Shown: positions 9,675-18,203, counted from the first letter of the stretch. The stretch is DNA of 35,540 nucleotides from Prochlorococcus sp. AG-402-K16 (GCA_003216795.1 QCIH01000016.1:1-35540); one strand, 5' to 3'. The notes: generated by a model not told the origin, from the sequence alone. Program-made: numbers and translations.

Positions 9675-11655
9675 TGTCCCATGGATCATCGTCCCTAGAA
9701 TTACCATACCTCGAATTTCTATAATTTCTATTCATTTGATTATCCCAAGGATCATCATCCCAATAATCATCTGAAAAGAGTTCATCTTTTAATGATCCAA
9801 ATGTATTTTTAATGCTTTGTAAGGGATTATTATCAGATTTCTTTTCTGCTGCAAATTTTCTATTTAAGCCGAATAATGCTTCTTGAAGAGCACTTACTGA
9901 GATTTCTAATTCTTGAGGATCATCATCATCTATATACTCTTCAACATCTTGAATGGCCAATTCAACGGCTCTTTGTTGTCTTTCAGCACCATAAGGGCCA
10001 AATTCCAATGAAGCATCTCTAAGTCTTCTCTCAGCTTGCGCAATAAGAGTTAAAGCACTATTTTTTCTATCAATTACAGATCTTCTCTTTCTATCTTCAT
10101 TAGCTTTTGCTTTTGCTTCATCAATTATCGAATTTATTTCTTGTTCATTTAAATTAGAACCTCCAGAGATTGTAACTGTTTGTTTTCTTCCAGTGGTTCT
10201 ATCAGTTGCACTTACTTCTAAAAGACCATTAGCATCAATATCAAATGCTACTTGGACTTGAGGTATTCCTCTTGGAGCTGGAGGTATTCCTGATAGTCTA
10301 AATTTACCTAGTGATTTATTTTCAGATGCTAAAGGCCTTTCCCCCTGCCGTACTTGAACAACCACTGATGATTGATTAGCTTCAGACGTACTAAAAACAT
10401 CAGATTGTCTAACTGGTATTGGAGTATTACGAGGAATGAGTACCTTCATAAGACCACCAATAGTTTCTAAACCTAAAGATAAGGGAGTAACGTCATTTAG
10501 GAGTAAATCTTGTAAATCACCGTTAATTATCCCGGATTGTATTGCTGCACCAATTGCAACAACTTCATCTGGATTAACTGATTGACAGGGGTCATTAGGA
10601 ACAAGAGTCTTTACTAATTGTTGAACCATTGGAATTCTGGTGCTGCCGCCGACAAGAACTACCTCATCTACATCTTCTGCGTTCCATCCGGAGTCATCTA
10701 ATGCTATTTGCACAGGCTCTAATAATCTATCTAAAAGATCTTGAGATAATGATTCAAATATTTTTCTATCTAAGGTCTCCTCAATATGTAATGGACCCTC
10801 TTTACTAGTGGTGATAAAAGGTAAGGATATTTTTGTTTTTTGCAATCCAGATAATTCACATTTGGCTTTTTCGGCAGCTTCAGTTAATCTCTGTAAAGAT
10901 TGTCTATCCCTTCTTAGATCAATTTCATATTTAGCAAGAAATTTTTCTGCAAGCCAATCAACTATTTTTGAATCAAAATTGTTACCACCTAGTTGGGTAT
11001 CTCCACAAGTTGCTTTAACATCGAACACACCATTAGAAATTTTTAATAATGAGACGTCAAATGTTCCCCCACCTAAATCAAAAACCAAAACATTATTAGA
11101 AGAACTTTTTTCAAAACCATAAGCTAAGGCTGCTGCTGTAGGTTCATTTAGGATTCTATCTACTTTTATACCAGCCAATATTGCAGAATCCTTTGTAGCT
11201 TGCCTTTGAGATTCATTGAAATAGGCAGGGACTGTAATAACTGCAGAGTCAACAGTATCTCCAAGATATGTTTCAGCATCATTAATTAATTTTCTAATTA
11301 ATGAGCTAACTAATTCTTCTGGTGCATATTCTCTTTCTGTATTTGGGCTAAGAACTCTAACGCTTCCAGAATTATTTGCCTTTACGTTGTAAGGAACAGA
11401 AATACTATTTTCGTCTAATTCATCCCAGTCACTGCCAATAAATCTTTTTAGGTTAAAAAAGGTATTCTTAGGATTTAGAACAAGTTGTCTTCTTGCTTGA
11501 TCTCCTATTACTATTTCTTTTTCTTTTGTAAATCCAACTATTGAAGGTGTAGTTCTAGAACCTTCAGAATTAGCAATAACAATTGGACGACCAGCTTCTA
11601 TAACTCCTACAACAGAGTTAGTAGTACCCAAATCAATTCCAACTATTTGCCCCAT
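9658..11655 (-). CDS. dnaK: Hsp70 chaperone DnaK (paralog linked to dnaJ)
   Basis: ATP-dependent Hsp70 chaperone. The nucleotide-binding domain shows all three Hsp70 signatures: IDLGTTNS at 7-14, [13 protein letters not shown] at 192-204 and [13 protein letters not shown] at 333-345. The substrate-binding domain follows (about 390-500), then a helical lid. The 665-residue chain ends in an Asp/Trp-rich tail containing DDDPWDN twice instead of EEVD. Cyanobacteria carry several DnaK paralogs; linkage to a dnaJ gene recalls the dnaK3-dnaJ3 arrangement, but the 665-residue length is closer to DnaK1, so I leave the paralog number open. The upstream 213 bp to tRNA-Ser should hold its promoter. Confidence 0.95.
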   Translation of the reverse strand: MGQIVGIDLGTTNSVVGVIEAGRPIVIANSEGSRTTPSIVGFTKEKEIVIGDQARRQLVLNPKNTFFNLKRFIGSDWDELDENSISVPYNVKANNSGSVRVLSPNTEREYAPEELVSSLIRKLINDAETYLGDTVDSAVITVPAYFNESQRQATKDSAILAGIKVDRILNEPTAAALAYGFEKSSSNNVLVFDLGGGTFDVSLLKISNGVFDVKATCGDTQLGGNNFDSKIVDWLAEKFLAKYEIDLRRDRQSLQRLTEAAEKAKCELSGLQKTKISLPFITTSKEGPLHIEETLDRKIFESLSQDLLDRLLEPVQIALDDSGWNAEDVDEVVLVGGSTRIPMVQQLVKTLVPNDPCQSVNPDEVVAIGAAIQSGIINGDLQDLLLNDVTPLSLGLETIGGLMKVLIPRNTPIPVRQSDVFSTSEANQSSVVVQVRQGERPLASENKSLGKFRLSGIPPAPRGIPQVQVAFDIDANGLLEVSATDRTTGRKQTVTISGGSNLNEQEINSIIDEAKAKANEDRKRRSVIDRKNSALTLIAQAERRLRDASLEFGPYGAERQQRAVELAIQDVEEYIDDDDPQELEISVSALQEALFGLNRKFAAEKKSDNNPLQSIKNTFGSLKDELFSDDYWDDDPWDNQMNRNYRNSRYGNSRDDDPWDNDYFL
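9673..9760. repeat. Imperfect 22-bp direct repeat in dnaK tail
   Basis: Two 22-bp copies, at 9673-9694 and 9739-9760, differ at three positions and are offset by exactly 66 bp (22 codons). On the minus strand each encodes DDDPWDN of the DnaK C-terminal tail. The downstream copy contains the dnaJ start codon. Confidence 0.75.
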
Positions 11656-11868
11656 GATTTTAGATCGCTAAATTAAAGCAAAATTTACTAATAATTTAAT
11701 TAATTTTTGTCTTAGATATCTACATATAATAGTAAAAATCAAATATTTTCAACTTAATTTAAATAAAAAAGATTATTTATAACTTATCAAAAAGATTACT
11801 ATCTATTTTAAAAAATTAAATAGTGACAAAGTTGTTGATGTAGTTAACCCAAATAAACTAATATAAAA

Positions 11869-11955
11869 CGGAGAGAGAGGGATTCGAACCCTCGATAAAG
11901 TTGCCCCTATACAGCATTTCCAGTGCTGCGCCTTCAACCACTCGGCCACCTCTCC
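11869..11955 (-). tRNA. tRNA-Ser (anticodon GGA)
   Basis: An 87-nt class II tRNA read on the minus strand. The acceptor stem GGAGAGG pairs with TCTCTCC (last pair G-U) and is followed by discriminator G. The D arm contains GAGTGGTTGAAGGC. The anticodon stem CAGCA/TGCTG encloses the loop with GGA. A long variable arm follows, as expected for serine, then the T arm GAGGG-TTCGAAT-CCCTC. The 3' CCA is not encoded. It decodes UCC and UCU. A TTTT run follows the 3' end. It lies 49 bp from the divergent ferredoxin gene. Confidence 0.95.
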
Positions 11956-12004
11956 CAAGAAAACCATTTTAACCCTTGATCATCCCATTTTTGAGGAAAG
12001 TTAT

Positions 12005-12379
12005 TTGAAAAAGACTTTCACAGTCACTATTAAAAATAAGGAAACTGGAAAGGTCTACCAAGAGCAGGTTAATAGTGATGATTACATACTTAAGGAATTT
12101 GAAAAGAAAGGTTTCAAACTTGCATTTTCATGTAGAAATGGTTGCTGTACAAGTTGTGCAGTTAAAATTAAAACTGGCACCCTACAACAATCTGAAGCCA
12201 TGGGTGTATCTCAGGCTTTAAAAGACAAAGGTTATGCACTTCTTTGTGTTGCTAAAGCAACTTCAGATCTTGAGGTAGAAACTACATATGAAGATGAAGT
12301 TTACGATTTACAATTTGGACAATTTTTTGGAAGGGGAAATACTAGAGTTGCGCCACCTTGGGAATTTGAGGAAGATTAA
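12005..12379 (+). CDS. Plant-type [2Fe-2S] ferredoxin
   Basis: Soluble one-electron carrier. The cluster-binding pattern is Cys43-x4-Cys48-x2-Cys51 in SCRNGCCTSC, with the fourth ligand Cys81 in LLCVAKA. At 124 residues it is about 25 longer than PetF1-type ferredoxins. The excess is a C-terminal tail rich in aromatic residues, ending RVAPPWEFEED, so it is probably a specialised isoform and not the main photosynthetic ferredoxin. The start is TTG at 12005, supported by a GAGG element (11993-11996) eight bases upstream; no ATG or GTG is available in frame. The next gene follows after 5 bp. Confidence 0.92.
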   Translation: MKKTFTVTIKNKETGKVYQEQVNSDDYILKEFEKKGFKLAFSCRNGCCTSCAVKIKTGTLQQSEAMGVSQALKDKGYALLCVAKATSDLEVETTYEDEVYDLQFGQFFGRGNTRVAPPWEFEED

Positions 12380-12384
12380 TTATC

Positions 12385-13233
12385 ATGTTTGAATTATGTG
12401 AAATAGAGGAACTTGCAACTCAAGTTAACTTATCAATTTTGTATGAAATAGCCAAGAATTCCGCTCAAATTGGTAATGAAATTTTAAAAGTTAATTACAA
12501 TAAAATTCAAAAAATATCATCAAAGGGTAGGAAGGGTGATCTAGTTACCAATGTAGATTTGGAAGTTGAAAAAAAAATAAAAAAATATTTATTAGAAGAG
12601 ACACCAAACATATCTATAAATGCAGAGGAATCGGGTAAATTAACCAAATCTTCGAATTTAACGTGGTGTATCGACCCACTAGACGGTACAACAAATTATT
12701 CACATGGATATCCTTTTTTTGGGACTTCTATTGGTCTTGTATATAAAAATAAGCCAATAATAGGCGCTATATCAGTACCTTATTTAAATGAACTATATTC
12801 AGCCTGTATAGGTTTAGGCTCATTCTGCAATGATAGTGTACTTAAAGTATCGAATCCCTCTAATCTTTCTGATAGTCTACTTGTAACTGGTTTCTCTTAT
12901 GACAGATTTGAGACAGAGGATAATAATTATGCAGAATTTTGTTATTTAACACATAAAACTAGAGGTGTTAGAAGAGGAGGTGCAGCAGCAGTTGATCTAG
13001 CATTTGTTGCGGCAGGTAAGGTAGATGGATATTGGGAAAGAGGGTTGGAGGTATGGGACCTAGCAGCCGGTGCTATTATTGTTAAAGAGGCTGGTGGAAT
13101 TATTTCTGATTATCCCTCAGGCGAATTTGATTTAAGTTCAGGAAGAATTTTAGCTTGTTCTCCCAGCCTTGAGAATGAATTAAAAAATGAACTAGATAAA
13201 GTTTCTCCATTTAAAAAAAATCTCTATACCTAA
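12385..13233 (+). CDS. Inositol-monophosphatase-family phosphatase
   Basis: Mg-dependent phosphomonoesterase of the IMPase/SuhB/HisN family. Metal-binding residues are visible in NAEES (79-83), DPLDGTTN (97-104) and the C-terminal EVWDLAAGAIIVKEAGG motif. Length (282) is normal. The family includes inositol monophosphatase, SuhB and HisN-type histidinol-phosphate phosphatase, and the motifs alone do not separate them. It lies 5 bp after the ferredoxin gene and 18 bp before hisZ, so all three may be co-transcribed. The hisZ link makes a histidine-pathway phosphatase a reasonable inference, not more. Confidence 0.9.
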   Translation: MFELCEIEELATQVNLSILYEIAKNSAQIGNEILKVNYNKIQKISSKGRKGDLVTNVDLEVEKKIKKYLLEETPNISINAEESGKLTKSSNLTWCIDPLDGTTNYSHGYPFFGTSIGLVYKNKPIIGAISVPYLNELYSACIGLGSFCNDSVLKVSNPSNLSDSLLVTGFSYDRFETEDNNYAEFCYLTHKTRGVRRGGAAAVDLAFVAAGKVDGYWERGLEVWDLAAGAIIVKEAGGIISDYPSGEFDLSSGRILACSPSLENELKNELDKVSPFKKNLYT

Positions 13234-13251
13234 AATTAGTTAAATATTAAA

Positions 13252-14403
13252 ATGACCGAAATAAAGGAAATTAAATTAGTCGATGTAAAAAATAACTCAA
13301 GCATCATAAATAATTTAAATAGTATTTATAAACTATGGGGATATGAAGAGGTTTCACCATCATTTATAAATACATTAGAGACCATAAAAGGCCGTGGCGT
13401 TATTGATGCAAATCAGGTTGTAGGAATAGTAAGTAATAATTCATTATGTCTTAGGCCAGAAATGACAACATCAATTGTTAAATTGTCATCTACTAGATTA
13501 ATAAATAAGAAAAGACCTATAAGGTTATTCACCAATGGAATGGTTTTTGATAAAAAACAAAATAATAAAAATTCATTTAAGTTACAAGAAAAATTGCAAA
13601 GTGGAATTGAATTAATTGGATATGATACAAAATACCCAGAAATTGAAGTTATTAATATTTTGTTTGATTCAATCGATAATATTAATTTGAAGGATGGTTG
13701 TAATTTATTTCTACTAGTAAGCACCACAAAAATAATGGACTTGATAATGAACAAATATAAGAATAATAATTTTGAAGAAATTAAGAAAAGTCTGGTTAAT
13801 TTTGATCAAGATAATTTATCTAAATTAGGAATAGATGAAGATGATAAATATATTCTTAAAGATCTTTTATTCACACGAGGAGAGCCAATTGCAATATTAA
13901 AAAAATTAAGAACTATATATGGCACTAGTAAAACATTAGATGATTTAAATTTTTTATTTGCAACATTATCAAAAATATCAACTAAATATGGTGTTAAATT
14001 ACAACTTGATCCCACTTTTCAACCTCACTTGAATTTATATGAAGGAATAGTTTTTCAACTAATAGGGGATAATGGTAAAAATAAAAGTGTCATCGCAAAA
14101 GGCGGAAGATATGATGAGTTAGTAAGATCATTTAGTCCTAATGAGAAAATATATAATGGGATTGGATTTACAATTTCAGTAGACATTTTAAGAAATTTAA
14201 TTAAAGAAGAAAAGACAGATAAAAAAAAGATTTTATTGATATTTAAAGATTCTTATTTGTTAGAAAAAGGTATGAATGAACAAAAATTACAACAGAAAAA
14301 AGGAAATATTGCTGTCTTACATTTAAATCCAATTGATAACTTGGATAAAGCCAATCAAATTATGAAAGAAAATAATTGTAGTCAGATTTTGTGGGTTAAA
14401 TAA
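13252..14403 (+). CDS. hisZ: ATP phosphoribosyltransferase regulatory subunit HisZ
   Basis: A histidyl-tRNA-synthetase-like protein that pairs with short-form HisG to catalyse and regulate the first step of histidine synthesis. The class II core is recognisable: an N-terminal YKLWGYEEVSPS segment (motif 1 region), LRPEMTTSIVKL (motif 2 region), and GKNKSVIAKGGRYDELV with GIGFTISVD (HisA-like and motif 3 region). At 383 residues it lacks a full anticodon-binding domain, which separates HisZ from HisRS. Conservation is modest and AT-driven Lys/Asn content is high. Start is ATG. Confidence 0.85.
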   Translation: MTEIKEIKLVDVKNNSSIINNLNSIYKLWGYEEVSPSFINTLETIKGRGVIDANQVVGIVSNNSLCLRPEMTTSIVKLSSTRLINKKRPIRLFTNGMVFDKKQNNKNSFKLQEKLQSGIELIGYDTKYPEIEVINILFDSIDNINLKDGCNLFLLVSTTKIMDLIMNKYKNNNFEEIKKSLVNFDQDNLSKLGIDEDDKYILKDLLFTRGEPIAILKKLRTIYGTSKTLDDLNFLFATLSKISTKYGVKLQLDPTFQPHLNLYEGIVFQLIGDNGKNKSVIAKGGRYDELVRSFSPNEKIYNGIGFTISVDILRNLIKEEKTDKKKILLIFKDSYLLEKGMNEQKLQQKKGNIAVLHLNPIDNLDKANQIMKENNCSQILWVK

Positions 14404-14404
14404 A

Positions 14405-14419
14405 ACCTTTTAAAAAGGT
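14405..14419 (+). terminator. Possible short hairpin after hisZ
   Basis: ACCTTT and AAAGGT form a 6-bp stem with loop TAA two bases after the hisZ stop codon. No clear U-tract follows directly, although several T-rich stretches lie within 20 bases. Weak terminator candidate only. Confidence 0.3.
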
Positions 14420-14468
14420 ATTTAACTTTTAAATTAATATATTGTTCGGACAATACTCCTAATTAAAC

Positions 14469-14497
14469 TTGATTAACTAGTTTATACGAAATAGTAT
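14469..14497 (+). promoter_or_regulatory. Probable htpG promoter (sigma-70 type)
   Basis: A TTGATT hexamer at 14469-14474 and TAGTAT at 14492-14497 are separated by exactly 17 bp, giving a predicted transcription start near 14504 and a leader of about 18 nt before the htpG ATG at 14522. A 6-bp hairpin (TATTGT/ACAATA, loop TCGG, 14440-14455) sits upstream and could be an operator. No CIRCE element is seen. The leader contains a run of nine T just before the start codon and no Shine-Dalgarno sequence. Confidence 0.45.
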
Positions 14498-14521
14498 TTA
14501 ATATGTTTGATTTTTTTTTAA

Positions 14522-16426
14522 ATGGAAAAAGGCGAAATTCGTATTAATACCGAAAATATTTTCCCAATTATCAAGAAGGCAGTATATTCTGACCATGAAA
14601 TCTTTTTAAGAGAACTTGTTAGTAACAGTGTTGACGCAATTAGTAAAAGAAGAATGGCTTCTATGGCAGGTGATTGCGAGAATACTGAGGAGGCTCAAGT
14701 AAAAATAACAATAGACCGTGAAAAAAATACGTTAACAATTTCCGATAATGGAATTGGAATGAATGATGAAGAAATTAAGAAGTACATAAATCAAGTTGCA
14801 TTTTCTAGTGCTGAAGAATTCCTAACAAAATACAAAAAAGATAATGATGAATTCATAGGTCATTTTGGACTAGGTTTTTATTCAAGTTTCATGGTGGCAG
14901 ATAGAGTTGATATATTAACTAAGTCGGCAATTGGGGAATCAAAAGCTTTCAAATGGTCTTGCGATGGATCGCCAAATTTCACGTTAGAGGAATCAGAAAG
15001 AGAGACAATTGGTACAGATGTCATTCTTCACCTACTTGAAGAAGAAAAAGAGTTTATCGAGCCTGAAAGGATTAAATCACTAATAAAAAAATATTGTGAT
15101 TTTATGCCAATAGATGTTCTATTAGAAGGAGAGACAATTAATAAGAAAAATCCTCCTTGGAGAAAACAACCAAGTGAATTAAAAGATGAAGATTATATTG
15201 AGTTATATAAATACCTTTATCCTTTCCAGGGAGATCCACTGTTATGGATTCATCTAAATACAGATTATCCATATGACATACAAGGGATTTTGTATTTTCC
15301 AAAGTTGTCAGGTAGAGCTGATTGGGAAAAAGGAGAAATAAAACTATTTTGCAATCAAGTATTTGTAAGCGATTCAATTAAAGAGATAGTACCAAAATAC
15401 CTTTTACCTCTAAGAGGAGTTATTGACTCTACAGATATACCCCTAAATGTTAGTAGAAGTGCATTACAAACAGATAGAAAAGTAAGGTCTATATCATCAT
15501 TTATCTCAAAAAAAATTGCTAACAAACTGAAGGATTTGATAAAAAATTCTCCAGAATTTTATGCAGAAATTTGGGATTCAATCTCTGCTTTTATTAAAAT
15601 TGGTGCTATCGAAGATGAAAAATTTGCTGATTTAGTCAATAACAGTATAATTTTCGAAACAATATTAAATTCAGAGAAAGACGTAACTAAAGATATTGAA
15701 AATAAATCCCTCATAAAGTCCAATGATAAATATTTCACAACTCTCGCAAATTACAAAGATCGAAATAAATTAACTGACTCTAAAAAAATAATTTATTGTT
15801 CAGATTTGATTGCACAGTCTAGTGCATTAAATATCTGTTTATCTGATAATAAAGAAGTTATTAAATCAGATCCTTTAATTGACGCTCAATTTCTTCCATG
15901 GTTGGAAAGTAAAAATGAAGATTATCAATTCCAAAGAGTAGACTCAGAAATAAATGAACTAGAAGATAAAGAATCAAAAGAAATTGTAGATAAGGATGGC
16001 AAATCAAATACAGATAATCTCAGAGATACGATAGTTAAGGCCCTTAACGATGAGAAAGTAAAAGTTAAAGTACAGTCACTTTCAAGTAAAGATGCTCCAC
16101 CAGCGATGATCTTGCTTCCAGAACAAATGAGAAGAATTAATGATATGGGGGCTTACATGGAACAAAAGATGCCTGGCTTACCTGAATATCATGTGCTCTT
16201 AATTAACAAAGATCACCCACTTATTGTTGGTCTTAATAAAATTACAGGCAACAAAATAATTATTGATGAAAAAGATCCTCTTGAGAATCCATTGGCATCT
16301 AAGATTGCTAATCATGTTTACGATATGGCTAAGCTATCCGTTGGTGGATTAGATCAAGAACAGATAATTAATTTACAAAATAATAATGCCGAATTAATTT
16401 CAGAATTACTTAATTCAACAAATTGA
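14522..16426 (+). CDS. htpG: Hsp90 chaperone HtpG
   Basis: ATP-dependent cytosolic Hsp90. The GHKL ATP-binding fold is seen in ELVSNSVDAI (31-40), DNGIGM (75-80) and GHFGLGFYS (113-121). The middle domain contains VFVSDSIKEIVPKYL and NVSRSALQ. A C-terminal dimerisation region ends the protein. At 634 residues it has typical bacterial length. An acidic Lys/Glu/Asp segment around residues 475-500 connects the middle and C-terminal domains. In the usual N-box LVSNA(S)DA the residue after Asn is Ser here. It starts with ATG. Confidence 0.97.
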   Translation: MEKGEIRINTENIFPIIKKAVYSDHEIFLRELVSNSVDAISKRRMASMAGDCENTEEAQVKITIDREKNTLTISDNGIGMNDEEIKKYINQVAFSSAEEFLTKYKKDNDEFIGHFGLGFYSSFMVADRVDILTKSAIGESKAFKWSCDGSPNFTLEESERETIGTDVILHLLEEEKEFIEPERIKSLIKKYCDFMPIDVLLEGETINKKNPPWRKQPSELKDEDYIELYKYLYPFQGDPLLWIHLNTDYPYDIQGILYFPKLSGRADWEKGEIKLFCNQVFVSDSIKEIVPKYLLPLRGVIDSTDIPLNVSRSALQTDRKVRSISSFISKKIANKLKDLIKNSPEFYAEIWDSISAFIKIGAIEDEKFADLVNNSIIFETILNSEKDVTKDIENKSLIKSNDKYFTTLANYKDRNKLTDSKKIIYCSDLIAQSSALNICLSDNKEVIKSDPLIDAQFLPWLESKNEDYQFQRVDSEINELEDKESKEIVDKDGKSNTDNLRDTIVKALNDEKVKVKVQSLSSKDAPPAMILLPEQMRRINDMGAYMEQKMPGLPEYHVLLINKDHPLIVGLNKITGNKIIIDEKDPLENPLASKIANHVYDMAKLSVGGLDQEQIINLQNNNAELISELLNSTN

Positions 16427-16465
16427 GTCATGTGTTAAAATTCTTGAAGATATAATTCAATAAAT

Positions 16466-16702
16466 ATGTCAAGAGTTTGCGAACTTACCGGTGCAAAAGC
16501 TAATAATGGGATGGCAGTGAGTCACTCACATATTCGTACAAAAAAATTGCAACAAGTTAACCTCCAAAAAAGGAGACTTTGGTGGGAAGAAGGCAAAAAA
16601 TGGGTGAATATTAAAATTAGCACCAAAGCACTAAAGTCTATACAAAAAGTAGGTTTAGATAAATTTGCTAAATCAAATGGAGTTGATTTAAAAAAATTCT
16701 AA
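16466..16702 (+). CDS. rpmB: 50S ribosomal protein L28
   Basis: Small basic ribosomal protein of 78 residues. The family signature is clear: [20 protein letters not shown] at the start, [17 protein letters not shown], then [20 protein letters not shown] start. It lies 39 bp after htpG and 5 bp before the peroxiredoxin ATG, so it probably heads or belongs to a short plus-strand operon. Confidence 0.97.
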   Translation: MSRVCELTGAKANNGMAVSHSHIRTKKLQQVNLQKRRLWWEEGKKWVNIKISTKALKSIQKVGLDKFAKSNGVDLKKF

Positions 16703-16707
16703 ATTTG

Positions 16708-17241
16708 ATGAGAAATTTAGTTGTAAGTATATTAATATCTTGTATTTTTTTATTTAATTGTAATTCAGCAATCGCTTTTGACTATGCTCCTGAAGTTGGA
16801 GATATTGCTCCAAACTTTCAATTAGAAGGTTTTAATAAAAACATAAAATCAAAAAATATTTGGGAATTAAATGATTTTAAAGGGAAGTGGCTTGTTATGT
16901 ATTTTTATCCAAAGGACTTCACCTCAGGTTGCACTCTTGAAGCTAAAGGTTTTTCGGAATTAAAAAAAGATTTTTCAAAATATAATGCCGAAATTGTTGG
17001 TATTAGTGCTGATAATCAAGATTCTCATGAAAGTTTCTGCAGCGAGAAATCTATAAACTACACTTTATTATCCGATCCTGAAGGAATTATTAGCGATAAA
17101 TATGGTTCTTGGATTCCTCCATTTTCAGATAGAAATACTTTTTTGATTTCTCCCGAGGGGGAAATTTCTTATAGATGGATAAGTGTTTTACCTATAAATC
17201 ATGCCAAAGAAGTACTTAATGTACTAAAGAAAAAAATATAA
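16708..17241 (+). CDS. Exported peroxiredoxin of the PrxQ/BCP type
   Basis: Thiol peroxidase reducing hydroperoxides. Residues 1-23 look like a Sec signal peptide (basic N-terminus, hydrophobic core, AIA before Phe24), pointing to the thylakoid lumen or periplasm. The thioredoxin-fold domain has GDIAPNFQL (31-39), YPKDFTSGCTLEA (67-79) with peroxidatic Cys75, and LLSDPEG. The resolving Cys usual in PrxQ, five residues after the peroxidatic one, is a Lys here; the only other mature Cys is Cys111. I start at the ATG at 16708; the TTG directly before it would add one residue. DUF2499 follows closely. Confidence 0.9.
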   Translation: MRNLVVSILISCIFLFNCNSAIAFDYAPEVGDIAPNFQLEGFNKNIKSKNIWELNDFKGKWLVMYFYPKDFTSGCTLEAKGFSELKKDFSKYNAEIVGISADNQDSHESFCSEKSINYTLLSDPEGIISDKYGSWIPPFSDRNTFLISPEGEISYRWISVLPINHAKEVLNVLKKKI

Positions 17242-17244
17242 ATT

Positions 17245-17547
17245 TTGCAGGAACTTTCATTTGGAACTTGGTTAATTCATATCTCTTCGGTTATTGAATG
17301 GATATTTACCATCTTTGTTATTTACAAAATTTCTACACATAAAGAATACAATTTATTTTTTTGGTTAAGCTTAGCTATGGTTCCAAACTTAATAGGAGCG
17401 ATGTGTGCTATTGCTTGGCACATCTATGATAATCAAGATGTATTGTATGGATTAGTAACGCTTCAAGGGATATTTACATTTATTGGTAATTCAACATTAG
17501 CTCTCGCATCATTCACTATTTTTAAAAAGGAAGAGACTTATGAATGA
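17245..17547 (+). CDS. DUF2499 membrane protein (Ycf49-like)
   Basis: A 100-residue hydrophobic protein with about three predicted membrane helices (roughly 8-27, 36-57, 69-90). The conserved family residues lie in GTWLIHISSVIEW and MVPNLIGAMCAIAWHIYDN. From memory this family corresponds to Ycf49 of cyanobacteria and plastid lineages; no biochemical role is established that I can cite. The start is TTG, 3 bp after the peroxiredoxin stop, with no alternative in frame before the conserved core. Its end overlaps the DUF3593 gene by 8 bp, indicating translational coupling. Confidence 0.85.
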   Translation: MQELSFGTWLIHISSVIEWIFTIFVIYKISTHKEYNLFFWLSLAMVPNLIGAMCAIAWHIYDNQDVLYGLVTLQGIFTFIGNSTLALASFTIFKKEETYE

Positions 17548-17875
17548 TTTTTTTCTAAAATTTATAGAAAAATTAGGTTCCATTGATAACACATTATTGT
17601 TCGCAGTATCAATAATTCCATATGCAATATTTTTGTTTTACTTATATAAAATCAAAACTGTTAATATTTTTGTAAAAACAGGATTTTCCTTAACTGTTTT
17701 ATTCGTATTCATAACGATATTGGTATCTATCTTCACACTAAATTACTATGATAAAACCCTTGTTGAGGTTGACTTCCTTCATGGCTTTGCAGAATCCTTC
17801 CTAACACTAAGTGATTTTGTTATTTTGTTTGGATTTATAAAGTTGTTAAATAGCTTAGAAGTAAACAACTCTTAA
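17540..17875 (+). CDS. DUF3593 membrane protein
   Basis: A 111-residue membrane protein with about three hydrophobic segments (roughly 19-39, 47-70 and 88-105). The conserved patch is LVEVDFLHGFAESFLTLSD. The family is, from memory, cyanobacterial or plastid-specific and normally found directly after DUF2499, as here, with an 8-bp overlap. The coupled translation argues that the two proteins form a complex or act in one process. Function unknown; psaK is the next gene, 67 bp on. Confidence 0.85.
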   Translation: MNDFFLKFIEKLGSIDNTLLFAVSIIPYAIFLFYLYKIKTVNIFVKTGFSLTVLFVFITILVSIFTLNYYDKTLVEVDFLHGFAESFLTLSDFVILFGFIKLLNSLEVNNS

Positions 17876-17942
17876 GACCTTTTACAATTTTGTGTTTTTT
17901 AGGTAAAAGTATTAGAGAATATATGAAAATAACGAAATTTTT

Positions 17943-18203
17943 ATGTTTACTACATTATTTGCAGCTGCAGATCCAGCAACTTTTTCTTGGTCTCCAAAGT
18001 GTGCCGTCGTAATGATTGCATGTAATGTTTTTGCTTATGCAATTGCTAGAGCAACAATAAGAAAACCTAATGAAGGTTTTGAAATACCTAATTCAAAATT
18101 CTATGGTGGTTTAAGTCACGCATCAGTGGTAGGTGCTAATTGCCTAGGTCATATTTTCGGAATTGGAGCAATCTTAGGATTAGCCTCACGTGGTGTTTTA
18201 TAA
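17943..18203 (+). CDS. psaK: Photosystem I reaction center subunit PsaK
   Basis: Peripheral two-helix thylakoid subunit of photosystem I, near PsaA. The 86-residue protein shows the PsaK pattern: a short N-terminal presequence MFTTLFAAADP, WSPKCAVVMIACNVFAYAIA (helix 1), the loop NEGFEIPNSKFYGGLS, then HASVVGANCLGHIFGIGAILGL (helix 2). ATG start. A CTTTTAC/GTAAAAG inverted repeat (17879-17885 and 17903-17909) lies in the 67-bp gap upstream. Its stop codon begins a palindrome shared with the convergent dxs gene. Confidence 0.96.
   Translation: MFTTLFAAADPATFSWSPKCAVVMIACNVFAYAIARATIRKPNEGFEIPNSKFYGGLSHASVVGANCLGHIFGIGAILGLASRGVL

Noticed and set aside
9675..9707. Earlier in-frame ATG for dnaJ (9707), adding 11 residues
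   Set aside because: The extra residues lie inside dnaK coding sequence and J domains of relatives begin a few residues after the 9674 ATG.
11656..11868. 213-bp dnaK upstream region searched for CIRCE or an extra gene
   Set aside because: No TTAGCACTC-type inverted repeat and no ORF of note; a TTGAAA-type -35 with TATTAT-like -10 exists but spacing is poor in this A/T sequence.
17922..18011. 29-codon ATG ORF overlapping psaK in another frame
   Set aside because: It starts 21 bp before psaK and ends inside it; the composition and the well-defined psaK frame make it a chance opening.
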